A stretch of 64,000 nt of DNA. It comes from Notoacmeibacter marinus. Its GTDB lineage: Bacteria; Pseudomonadota; Alphaproteobacteria; Rhizobiales; Rhizobiaceae. The stretch is from NCBI RefSeq assembly GCF_002238045.1, contig NZ_NBYO01000001.1:806001-870000 (forward strand), written 5' to 3'. Below are positions 42,700 to 50,545 of the stretch, one piece after another (the stretch's first letter is position 1; every line of letters starts with the position of its first letter). The notes below the pieces were generated by a model. It was not told the origin of the DNA. It did no database searches and worked only from the letters and a program-made list of their open reading frames with translations. Position numbers and translations under genes: made by a program.

Positions 42700-43314
42700 G
42701 TGGCTAAACTCTCCGAAGCGCCGCTGATCCATGAGACGGCGACGGTGGAGCAGTCCACGCTGGGCCGCTACACCGAAGTCGCCGAGCGCTGCCGCATCTC
42801 GGAGACCGAGATGGGCGACTACTCCTACATCATGCAGGATGGCGGCGTCTGGTGCGCCCGGATCGGCAAGTTCGCCAACATCGCCGCCGCGGTGCGCATC
42901 AATGCGACCAATCATCCAACATGGCGGCCGACGCTGCATCATTTCACCTACCGCGCCGGCGACTACTGGGACAGCGAGACGAACGAAGACGCGTTCTTCG
43001 AATGGCGGCGCGAGCACGCGGTGACGATTGGACACGATGTGTGGATCGGCCATGGCGCGACCGTTCTGCCGGGCGTGACGGTCGGCGACGGGGCCGCCAT
43101 CGGCGCGGGCGCTGTCGTCAGCCGCGATGTGGCGCCCTACGCGATTGTCGGCGGGGTGCCGGCCAGGCCGATCCGCCAGCGGTTTTCGGCCGAAATCGCC
43201 GAGCGGTTTCAGGCTCTGGCCTGGTGGGACTGGGATCATGACCGGCTGCGCGAGACCCTCGGCGATTTCCGTCGACTGGGGGCTGAAGAATTCCTGGAAA
43301 AACACGAGGGCTGA
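42700..43314 (+). CDS. Hexapeptide-repeat acetyltransferase of the phn operon
   Basis: A 204-residue left-handed beta-helix acyltransferase (chloramphenicol/xenobiotic acetyltransferase subfamily). Hexapeptide repeats run through [49 protein letters not shown] (about residues 108-157); the likely catalytic His lies in [10 protein letters not shown] protein of this kind ('phosphonate metabolism transferase, hexapeptide repeat') recurs next to phnL in Rhizobiales. The substrate is unknown; an aminophosphonate or ribosyl intermediate is possible. GTG start 4 bp after phnL. It ends about 80 bp before phnC, with a PHO box between. Confidence 0.86.
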   Translation: MAKLSEAPLIHETATVEQSTLGRYTEVAERCRISETEMGDYSYIMQDGGVWCARIGKFANIAAAVRINATNHPTWRPTLHHFTYRAGDYWDSETNEDAFFEWRREHAVTIGHDVWIGHGATVLPGVTVGDGAAIGAGAVVSRDVAPYAIVGGVPARPIRQRFSAEIAERFQALAWWDWDHDRLRETLGDFRRLGAEEFLEKHEG

Positions 43315-43331
43315 GCCGATGAGCAGCGCGT

Positions 43332-43349
43332 TTGTCATGAGACTGTTAA
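43332..43349 (+). promoter_or_regulatory. PHO box upstream of phnC
   Basis: TTGTCAT GAGA CTGTTAA: two 7-bp direct repeats spaced by 4 bases, 43 bp before the phnC start. It suggests a second PhoB-dependent promoter within the phn cluster, for the transporter block. Confidence 0.78.
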
Positions 43350-43392
43350 CTAGCCTGCCTAGGGTCCGGCTCAACGAAAACGGAGGCCCGAC

Positions 43393-44262
43393 GTGCTGAC
43401 GATTGAAGGCGTGACGAAACGGTTCGGCGAGGCGGTTGCCGTCGACAAGGTCGAGCTGAACATTCCCGAAGGCCAGATGGTGGGAATCATCGGCCGCTCG
43501 GGCGCCGGAAAATCGACGCTGCTGCGGATGATCAACCGGCTGATCGACCCTTCGGAAGGCAATATCCTCTTCGACGGCACCGACATAACAGCCCTGAAAG
43601 GCAGCGCCCTGCGACGCTGGAATCGCGACTGCGCGATGATCTTTCAGCAGTTCAATCTGGTGCCCCGCCTCGACGTGCTGACCAATGTCCTTCTGGGTCG
43701 CCTGAACCACAAATCGACTTTCGCCAGCCTTGCCGGTCTCTATTCGCGCGAGGAACGGCTGATGGCGATAGCCATGCTGGAGCGGCTGGGCGTCGTCCAG
43801 AGCGCGCTTCAGCCCGCCGGCACCTTGTCCGGCGGCCAGCAGCAGCGCGTCGCCATCGCCCGCGCCATGATGCAGGAGCCGCGCGTGGTGCTTGCCGACG
43901 AGCCCATCGCCTCGCTCGATCCGATGAACGCCAAGGTGGTGATGGACAGCCTCGCCGACATCAACAAGCGCGACGGCATCACGGTCGTGACCAATCTGCA
44001 CACGCTGGATACGGCGCGCACCTATTGCGAACGCATCATCGGCATGTTCGAGGGCCGGGTCGTCTTCGACGGCACGCCCGCCGAACTGACCGCTGCCGAG
44101 GCGCGGCGTCTGTATGGCGTGCAGAACGAAGGCTTCTCCGAAGCGATGACGTCCACATCGCTGTCGGCGGATGAGGACGAACGGCCCGCCCCTATGCGGC
44201 CCCTTCCAGGAAACCGCGCCGATACGCAGCTTGCCGAGGAGCGAGCCAGAGCGCTCGCCTGA
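43393..44262 (+). CDS. phnC: Phosphonate ABC transporter ATP-binding protein PhnC
   Basis: ATPase of the PhnCDE importer, 289 residues. Seen: Walker [19 protein letters not shown]-loop [21 protein letters not shown], signature [15 protein letters not shown], Walker [13 protein letters not shown], and [18 protein letters not shown]-terminal extension of about 40 polar residues (after [10 protein letters not shown]) goes beyond the usual PhnC length. The GTG start is supported by CGGAGG 6-7 bases upstream. Confidence 0.95.
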   Translation: MLTIEGVTKRFGEAVAVDKVELNIPEGQMVGIIGRSGAGKSTLLRMINRLIDPSEGNILFDGTDITALKGSALRRWNRDCAMIFQQFNLVPRLDVLTNVLLGRLNHKSTFASLAGLYSREERLMAIAMLERLGVVQSALQPAGTLSGGQQQRVAIARAMMQEPRVVLADEPIASLDPMNAKVVMDSLADINKRDGITVVTNLHTLDTARTYCERIIGMFEGRVVFDGTPAELTAAEARRLYGVQNEGFSEAMTSTSLSADEDERPAPMRPLPGNRADTQLAEERARALA

Positions 44263-44361
44263 CGCCTTATTTCCTTTAGCGTTTCCGTTTCGCTGCATGC
44301 CGGACCGGGCGGCGTGGACGGTGCATCCAAAAAAAACCGGTTCGTCCTACGGAGTGTCACA

Positions 44362-45288
44362 ATGATCCGGAATCTTCTGCTCGCCTCGGTCGCCGCCTTT
44401 TCGGTGGGCCTGGCTGCTTCTGCCCAGGCAGAGGAAAACGCCAATGCGGATACCAAGGTGTTTCGCATCGGCATTATCGGCGGCGAAAACGAAGCCGACC
44501 GCATTCGCAATTTTCAGTGCATGATCGACCAGCTTCCCGAAGCCATCGGCGTCGAAGAAGTCAAACTCTTCCCGGCGGCCGACTATGACGGCACCATCCA
44601 GGGTCTTCTCGGCGGCACGCTCGACTATGCCGAACTCGGCGCATCGGGCTATGCGAAGATCCATCTGACTGATCCGGATGCAGCCGAGCCGATCCTCACG
44701 ACCGTCCAGACCGACGGTTCGACCGGCTATCACTCGGTCATGGTCGCCCGCAAGGATAGCGGTATCGAGTCGCTGGAAGACATGAAGGGCAAGAAGCTCG
44801 GCTTCGCCGACCCGGACTCCACCTCCGGCTTCCTTGTGCCGTCCGTCACCCTGCCGGAAGCCGTCGGCGCGCCGATCAACGAATATTTTGCCGAGACCGG
44901 CTTCGGCGGCGGCCATGAGAACCTGGTTCTGGAAGTCGTCAAGGGCACGTTCGACGCCGGCACGACCTGGGCGTCGGGCGTCGGCGATTTCGAAGACGGC
45001 TACACCTCCGGCAACCTCCACAAGATGGTCGAGAAGGGCATTCTCGACATGGACGATCTGGTCGAGCTCTGGAAGAGCCCGCTCATTCCGAACGGCCCGA
45101 TCGTCGTCCGCTCATCCATGTCCGACGACATGAAGACCAAGTTCAAGGACTTCATGATGGCCCTGCCGGAGAACGATCCGGAGTGCTTCTCCGCCATCCA
45201 GGGCGGCGATTACAAGAGCTATACGGAAGTCAATTCGGACTTCTACAAGCCGATCATCGACGCGCGCCGCTCCACCATCGGCGGCTGA
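44362..45288 (+). CDS. phnD: Phosphonate-binding periplasmic protein PhnD
   Basis: Substrate-binding protein of 308 residues for phosphonates. A Sec signal peptide (MIRNLLLASVAAFSVGLAASAQA) is followed by FRIGIIGGENEADRI, the YDGTIQGLLGGTLDYAELGASGYAK binding block, FADPDSTSGFLVPS and the C-terminal DFYKPIIDARRSTIGG. The ATG at 44362 has GGAG 8 bases upstream; the longer frame from 44314 would place the signal peptide internally. It is followed by a 12-bp-stem hairpin before phnE1. Confidence 0.95.
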   Translation: MIRNLLLASVAAFSVGLAASAQAEENANADTKVFRIGIIGGENEADRIRNFQCMIDQLPEAIGVEEVKLFPAADYDGTIQGLLGGTLDYAELGASGYAKIHLTDPDAAEPILTTVQTDGSTGYHSVMVARKDSGIESLEDMKGKKLGFADPDSTSGFLVPSVTLPEAVGAPINEYFAETGFGGGHENLVLEVVKGTFDAGTTWASGVGDFEDGYTSGNLHKMVEKGILDMDDLVELWKSPLIPNGPIVVRSSMSDDMKTKFKDFMMALPENDPECFSAIQGGDYKSYTEVNSDFYKPIIDARRSTIGG

Positions 45289-45308
45289 TCGACGCATAAC
45301 CCGAAACG

Positions 45309-45337
45309 CCATCGCCAGCCATTGCGGCTGGCGATGG
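45309..45337 (+). terminator. Hairpin between phnD and phnE1 (partial terminator or stability element)
   Basis: Perfect 12-bp stem CCATCGCCAGCC / GGCTGGCGATGG with a 5-nt loop, followed by TCTTTG. It lies 20 bp after phnD. Since phnE1 begins 49 bp later with no promoter seen, it probably raises PhnD levels over the permeases by protecting the 3' end or by partial termination. Confidence 0.65.
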
Positions 45338-45385
45338 TCTTTGCGTGGTATGCCGCCTGCCGGCGACCACCGATACAGGCGTTCC

Positions 45386-46360
45386 ATGACCGCTTCATCC
45401 ACCATTCGCCCGGCAGACGCGACCGGACACAGGCGGGCCGACGGCCCACTCGTGGACCGTTGGGAAAGCGAGATCCGCAAGCGCCGCCTCTATACCGCGC
45501 TGACCGTCGGGCTGATCGCGCTGCTGACATTGGCATCGCTGATCTTCGCCAACGAGACCAATGCCGGCAAATTCTTCGACCGGCTGCCATATTTCTTCGA
45601 TTTCTTCGGCGATCTGGTGCCACGCGATGCGCTCGAACCGGTTCGCGCCCTGTTCGACCTGCCCTCGCCCTACGACAATGGCAGCTTCAAATACGACTAC
45701 CCGATGGGACGGCACGACTTTATCGGTACGCTCTACATCCCGGAATATTTCATGGCGATGCTGGAGACACTGAACATCGCCATCCTGTCCACGCTGATCG
45801 GCTTTACCTTCGGCTTTCTTCTCTGCTTTCTCGCCTCGCGCAATCTGGTTCGCAATTTCTGGCTCCGCGGCACGGTGCGCCGCCTGATGGAACTGCTGCG
45901 CGCCTTCCCCGAAATCGTCATTGCCGGCTTCTTCGTCGCGATCATGAGCCTCGGGCCGATTCCGGCAATCGCCGCCGTCGCCATCCATACGATCGGCGCG
46001 CTCGGCAAGCTGTTCTTCGAAACCGTCGAGAATGCGGACATGAAGGCCGATGAGGGGTTGCGAGCCGCCGGCGCAAGCTGGGTCGAGCGCGTCCGCTTCG
46101 GCATCGTGCCGCAGGTCATACCCAATTTCATGAGCTACACCTTGCTGCGGCTGGAGATCAATGTACGCGCCTCGACCATCATCGGCGCGGTCGGCGGCGG
46201 CGGCATCGGCGAATTGCTGCGCCTTTCGATCTCGCGCGGCCACGAGGCCAAGACGCTCGCCATCGTCTTCCTGCTGTTCTGCACGATCGTCGCCGTCGAC
46301 CAGTTTTCCGCCTGGCTTCGTCGCCGCCTGATCGGCGATCAGGCCTTTGCGGTTGCGTAA
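45386..46360 (+). CDS. phnE1: Phosphonate ABC transporter permease PhnE1
   Basis: Inner-membrane permease of 324 residues. One N-terminal membrane helix (YTALTVGLIALLTLASLIF) is followed by a periplasmic loop and the binding-protein-dependent permease domain with EAA-type motif EGLRAAGASWVERVRFGIVPQVIPNF, where the ATPase docks, and the closing STIIGAVGGGGIGELLRLSI. The ATG at 45386 is chosen because the upstream codons are inside the phnD-phnE1 hairpin area and not family-like. It pairs with phnE2. Confidence 0.93.
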   Translation: MTASSTIRPADATGHRRADGPLVDRWESEIRKRRLYTALTVGLIALLTLASLIFANETNAGKFFDRLPYFFDFFGDLVPRDALEPVRALFDLPSPYDNGSFKYDYPMGRHDFIGTLYIPEYFMAMLETLNIAILSTLIGFTFGFLLCFLASRNLVRNFWLRGTVRRLMELLRAFPEIVIAGFFVAIMSLGPIPAIAAVAIHTIGALGKLFFETVENADMKADEGLRAAGASWVERVRFGIVPQVIPNFMSYTLLRLEINVRASTIIGAVGGGGIGELLRLSISRGHEAKTLAIVFLLFCTIVAVDQFSAWLRRRLIGDQAFAVA

Positions 46361-46372
46361 GGAGACGGTGCA

Positions 46373-47893
46373 ATGACCGCCATCGACTATCAATCCCTTG
46401 CCGAACGCCATGGCGATCTGCTGCGCGCCCGTCCGCTCAAACGGGTAGCGCCATTCATCGTTCTGGCGGCTGTCATTCTCTATTCGGTCTATTGCTGGTG
46501 GTTCTTCGCCATCGGCGAGACGCTGCGGCGTGTCGACCTGTCCATTGCCGGCAACTATCTTGCCGATTGGGTGTCCTATGAAGCGCGGCCGGATATCGAC
46601 ATCGACCCCGATGGCGCAATGCAGATCACCTTTCCGCGCTTTTCGCCGCTCGGAAGGAACCCCGCGCCGGATTGGATCACCGTCAAGCGTGGCACGATGG
46701 AGCGGTCGACGGGCGGAGCATCGGCAGCTGATGGTTCGGCAGCGACTGAAACATCGGCGGAAACGGAGCTTCCGCTGACGGGCTTCATGGGCACGGGCGC
46801 GCAGCTGGGCACGACGACGACCGGCCCCGACGAGACCGCCATCCCGCCCGTGGAAGGCACGGAAACCATCGAGACCGTGATGTCAGCGCGTGTCGAATTT
46901 GGCGGCGCCGGCACGGTCGATGTGACGCCCGACCGCGTGACCGTCACACGCGAAGGCGAGACGCTGACGCTCGCTATCGAACCGGACGTCGCAGTGCGGC
47001 CGCAGAGCGCATTGCCGGAATGGGCTTCTCAGAAATATGAGGACGGCAAGGTGATCGTCCGGTTCGGCTTCGACGGTCGGGCGGAGATTCGGGACGATGC
47101 GGTGAAGATCCGCCGCCGGTTCCTCGGTTGGGAAAACTTCCTGTTCGACATCAATTCGCCCTTCTTCGGCATGAGCGCCGGCGAGGTCGTCACGGCCATT
47201 GCGGGCGGCGAGCGCCTCGATCCGTCCCGCTCGAACCTTTCGCTGGCGTGGAACAATATTCTCTACAATGCCAGCTGGCAGCACTACGACGTCTGGATCA
47301 AGCTACTGCAGACCATCGTCATGGCCTTTGTCGGCACGCTCTTCGCCGCGATCATCGCCTTTCCGCTCGCCTTCATCGCCGCGCGGAACATCACCCGCAA
47401 CACGCTCGCCAATCAGGCCACCAAGCGGTTCTTCGACTTCCTGCGCTCGGTCGACATGTTCATCTGGGCGCTGTTCTTCACCCGCGCCTTCGGGCCCGGC
47501 CCGCTCGCCGGCATCTCGGCGATCTTCTTCACCGATACGGGCACGCTCGGCAAACTCTATTCGGAGAGCCTGGAGAATATCGACAACCGCCAGCGCGAGG
47601 GCGTCCGCTCCGTCGGCGCTTCGCCCAGCCTCGTTCAACGGTTCGGTGTGCTGCCACAGATTCTACCGGTCTTTGCCAGCCATGCGCTCTATTTCTGGGA
47701 AAGCAACACCCGCTCGGCGACCATTATCGGCGCGGTCGGCGCCGGCGGTATCGGCCTGAAACTCTGGGAGGCGATGCGCACCAATCAGGATTGGGAGAAT
47801 GTCGCCTATATGGTGCTTCTGATTCTCATCACGGTCTATCTGTTCGATCGCATCTCCACGACGCTGCGCATGCGTCTGATGCGGCAAAGCTAA
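46373..47893 (+). CDS. phnE2: Phosphonate ABC transporter permease PhnE2, with long periplasmic insert
   Basis: Second permease, 506 residues. The permease domain occupies about residues 285-506, with EGVRSVGASPSLVQRFGVLPQILPVF and RSATIIGAVGAGGIGLKLWEA. After the first helix (residues 24-46) there is an insert of some 200 residues before the domain. It includes a Ser/Thr/Glu/Gly low-complexity run (about residues 110-170) and a beta-rich part with VDVTPDRVTVTREGETLTLAI. Rhizobial PhnE2 proteins do carry extra N-terminal sequence, but the low-complexity part looks unusually long. It starts 12 bp after phnE1. Confidence 0.91.
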   Translation: MTAIDYQSLAERHGDLLRARPLKRVAPFIVLAAVILYSVYCWWFFAIGETLRRVDLSIAGNYLADWVSYEARPDIDIDPDGAMQITFPRFSPLGRNPAPDWITVKRGTMERSTGGASAADGSAATETSAETELPLTGFMGTGAQLGTTTTGPDETAIPPVEGTETIETVMSARVEFGGAGTVDVTPDRVTVTREGETLTLAIEPDVAVRPQSALPEWASQKYEDGKVIVRFGFDGRAEIRDDAVKIRRRFLGWENFLFDINSPFFGMSAGEVVTAIAGGERLDPSRSNLSLAWNNILYNASWQHYDVWIKLLQTIVMAFVGTLFAAIIAFPLAFIAARNITRNTLANQATKRFFDFLRSVDMFIWALFFTRAFGPGPLAGISAIFFTDTGTLGKLYSESLENIDNRQREGVRSVGASPSLVQRFGVLPQILPVFASHALYFWESNTRSATIIGAVGAGGIGLKLWEAMRTNQDWENVAYMVLLILITVYLFDRISTTLRMRLMRQS

Positions 47894-47902
47894 AACGGTA
47901 TC

Positions 47903-48622
47903 ATGCGATACGCGATTTATTTCACGCCCCCGCGGAACCATCCGCTGACACTCGCCGCATCGGACTGGCTCGGCCGCGATGCCTTCTCGCACGACGCCGA
48001 TACCGAATGGATGCCGCACGAGCGCGGCGTTCTGTCTGTCGATGAATGGCGGTCGCTGACTCAGGAACCTCGCCGCTACGGTTTTCACGGCACCATCGTC
48101 GCGCCGTTCCGCCTCTCCGAACAGCAGAGGGAAGACGCGCTGTTCGATGCATTCGACGCTTTCTGCGCAAGCCATTCGGGTTTTGCGGTCACGCTGGAAG
48201 TAGCGGCCCTCGGTAATTTTCTGGCCTTGTTGCCCGTCAATTCGCTGTCGGCGCTCAGCCGGCTCGCGCGCCAGGCCGTGGAAACCTTCGACGATTTCCG
48301 TGCGCCGCTGACCGAGGTCGAACGTGCGCGACGCAAGCCCGAAGCCCTGACGGACAACCAGCGCGCCATGCTGGACCGCCACGGCTATCCCTATACGATG
48401 GACGAATTTCGCTTTCACATGACGCTGACCGACCGGATCGACGACACCGGGCTGCGCAACGAGGTGCGTGCCCTGTTGGAAGAGCGGTTGGGTAATTCCA
48501 TCGCCGAGCCGGTTCTCTTCGAAGACCTGGCGATCTTCATGCAGCCGGCGCCGGACCAGCCCTTCCAGGTCGTCAGACAAATGAAGCTTGGCAGCGAAGC
48601 CAAAAGGAGACAGGCACCGTGA
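47903..48622 (+). CDS. DUF1045 protein, 2H-phosphoesterase-like, phosphonate operon
   Basis: A 239-residue cytosolic protein of the DUF1045/'phosphonate operon protein' family. Two H-x-T/S motifs typical of 2H phosphoesterases are visible: YGFHGTIVAPF at about residues 59-69 and FRFHMTLTDRI at about 170-180. Such proteins sit beside phnM and phnN where phnP is missing and are thought to open 5-phosphoribosyl cyclic phosphate produced by PhnJ, the job of PhnP in E. coli. No phnP is in this window. It begins 9 bp after phnE2 and overlaps phnM by 4 bp. Confidence 0.88.
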   Translation: MRYAIYFTPPRNHPLTLAASDWLGRDAFSHDADTEWMPHERGVLSVDEWRSLTQEPRRYGFHGTIVAPFRLSEQQREDALFDAFDAFCASHSGFAVTLEVAALGNFLALLPVNSLSALSRLARQAVETFDDFRAPLTEVERARRKPEALTDNQRAMLDRHGYPYTMDEFRFHMTLTDRIDDTGLRNEVRALLEERLGNSIAEPVLFEDLAIFMQPAPDQPFQVVRQMKLGSEAKRRQAP

Positions 48623-49758
48623 CCGGTGAACAGATCTACACCAATGCGGCCATCATTCGCCGCGACGCCGTCGTTCATGGCACGCTCGTCGTGCGTGACG
48701 GCGCAATCGCCGAGATCGCCGAAGGACGCAGCGAAAAGGGCATCGATTGCGAGGGCGATTATCTCCTGCCCGGCCTGATCGAACTGCACACCGACCATCT
48801 GGAGGGGCACTACTCGCCCCGTCCCGGTGTGCGGTGGGACAGGACCGCCGCGATCCAGGCCCACGATGCGCAGGTCGCCGCATCCGGCATCACCACCGTC
48901 TTCGACTGCCTGCGCCTCGGCTCCGACGAGGAAGGCGGCTTCGAGGTCGGCGAGATGCGCGCCATGGCGGACGCGCTGAAGGGCGCACAGACGGACGGAC
49001 GGCTGCGTGCCGATCACCACATCCATCTGCGCTGCGAAGTGTCCGCCCCGGACGTGCTCGATCATTTCGAGCCGTTTCAGCATGAGGCGATGGTGCGCCT
49101 GGCCTCGCTGATGGATCACGCGCCCGGCCAGCGGCAGTTCCAGACCATGGAGCAGTACATTCTCTATTATAAGACCAAGAAGGGTATGAGCGACGACGCG
49201 TTCGACCGCTTCGTGGAAAAGCGGCGGCACAATTCCGCGACCCATGCCGACCGACACCGGCGCATCCTCGCCGAGCGCTGCGCCGAGCGGAATATCACCC
49301 TGGCGAGCCATGACGATGCGACCGCCGAACATGTGGCGGAAGCGTGCGATCTCGGCACGCGGCTGGCTGAATTTCCGACCTCTCTTGAGGCGGCTCGCTC
49401 CTCTCACGAGACCGGGATGAGCGTTTTGATGGGTGCGCCCAATGTGGTGCGCGGCAAAAGCCATTCCGGCAATATCGCCGCAACCGATCTTGCCGATGCG
49501 GGCGTCCTCGACGTTCTGTCTTCCGATTACGTGCCGATCAGCCTGATTACCGCACCCTTCGTCCTGCACGATCGCGGCATGGCGCTGTCGGACGCCATCG
49601 CCTTGGTGACGGCGACGCCGGCCAGAGCCGTCAGCCTTGACGATCGAGGCGAAATGCAGCCTGGCAAGCGCGCCGATTTCATCCGGGTGCGCCGCACGGG
49701 TGAAGGCGACATGCCCTTGGTGCGCAGCGTCTGGCGTCAGGGCGCTCGGGTGGCTTGA
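48619..49758 (+). CDS. phnM: Alpha-D-ribose 1-methylphosphonate 5-triphosphate diphosphatase PhnM
   Basis: Amidohydrolase-fold enzyme of 379 residues that removes pyrophosphate from the ribosyl triphosphate phosphonate before PhnJ acts. Metal-site motifs: LLPGLIELHTDHLEGHYSPR at about residues 49-68 (an HxD-type start), DHHIHLRCE at about 134-142, TLASHDDAT and VLSSDYVP. GTG start overlapping the DUF1045 stop; its own stop overlaps the phnN start (TGATG). Confidence 0.95.
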   Translation: MTGEQIYTNAAIIRRDAVVHGTLVVRDGAIAEIAEGRSEKGIDCEGDYLLPGLIELHTDHLEGHYSPRPGVRWDRTAAIQAHDAQVAASGITTVFDCLRLGSDEEGGFEVGEMRAMADALKGAQTDGRLRADHHIHLRCEVSAPDVLDHFEPFQHEAMVRLASLMDHAPGQRQFQTMEQYILYYKTKKGMSDDAFDRFVEKRRHNSATHADRHRRILAERCAERNITLASHDDATAEHVAEACDLGTRLAEFPTSLEAARSSHETGMSVLMGAPNVVRGKSHSGNIAATDLADAGVLDVLSSDYVPISLITAPFVLHDRGMALSDAIALVTATPARAVSLDDRGEMQPGKRADFIRVRRTGEGDMPLVRSVWRQGARVA

Positions 49759-50345
49759 TGCCGCCGCCGCCCTGCACAACCGAACGGGCTGGCGGATGCC
49801 TCATTCCGATTGTCGGGCCGAGCGGCGTCGGCAAGGATACGTTGATCGAAAAAGCGCGCCGAGCGTTCGGCGATCGGCACGATATCATGTTCGTGCGACG
49901 CACGATCACGCGGCCCGCCGATGCCGGCGGTGAAGACCACGAAGCCGTCGACCAGGCAACATTCCAACGTCGGCTCGCCGATGGGGCGTTTGCGGTTCAC
50001 TGGCGGGCGCACGGGCTCTCATACGGCATTCCGAATTCCGTTCGCGACCATGTCGAAGCCGGCGGTCTTGCTGTCGTCAATGGATCGCGGCATGCCATGC
50101 CCGCTATTGCCAGGGCGTTTCCAGTTCTGCATGTGGTCGAGATCACCGCCGATCCGGCAATTCTCGCCCGCCGGCTAGCGGTACGGGGACGAGAGACAGC
50201 CGAGATGATCGCGGCGCGTCTGCGCCGTCCCCGGGCGGGCGCACCGGGCCTGCCATTGCCGACCGAGATCGACAATTCCGGTTCCCCAGAAGAAGCCGCC
50301 GCGCGCCTTGTCGCCCTTATCGGCAAGCTGGCGACCGGCGACTGA
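49758..50345 (+). CDS. phnN: Ribose 1,5-bisphosphate phosphokinase PhnN
   Basis: Kinase of 195 residues turning ribose 1,5-bisphosphate into PRPP, the last step of the C-P lyase route. It has the guanylate-kinase-like P-loop IVGPSGVGKDTLI (about residues 18-30), FVRRTITRPADAGGEDHEAV, WRAHGLSYGIP, and RRLAVRGRET in the lid. It overlaps phnM by one base and ends the operon. The short tail after STOP at 50345 leads into the promoter region of the sucrose-phosphate synthase gene. Confidence 0.94.
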   Translation: MPPPPCTTERAGGCLIPIVGPSGVGKDTLIEKARRAFGDRHDIMFVRRTITRPADAGGEDHEAVDQATFQRRLADGAFAVHWRAHGLSYGIPNSVRDHVEAGGLAVVNGSRHAMPAIARAFPVLHVVEITADPAILARRLAVRGRETAEMIAARLRRPRAGAPGLPLPTEIDNSGSPEEAAARLVALIGKLATGD

Positions 50346-50545
50346 ACGGTTTGTCCGGCTCGCCGCCTGCCATCAGAAGTCAAAGACAAGGGTCTTGTGG
50401 TGCACTCGGGCAGGACCGACTGTTCGTCCCGCTCCTGACCGTTCGAACCGGCACGGTTCCGATTAATTGATATCAAGCCGCAATTGTCTCGTTCCTGCCT
50501 CCCCTATTCTTACCAGTGGAACGGAACAAAAGGGGACAAGAGTTG

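Noticed and set aside
50463-50480. TTGATATCAA palindrome before the sucrose-phosphate synthase gene, as an FNR box
   Set aside because: The half-sites are spaced by 2 bases, not the 6 required for TTGA-N6-TCAA.
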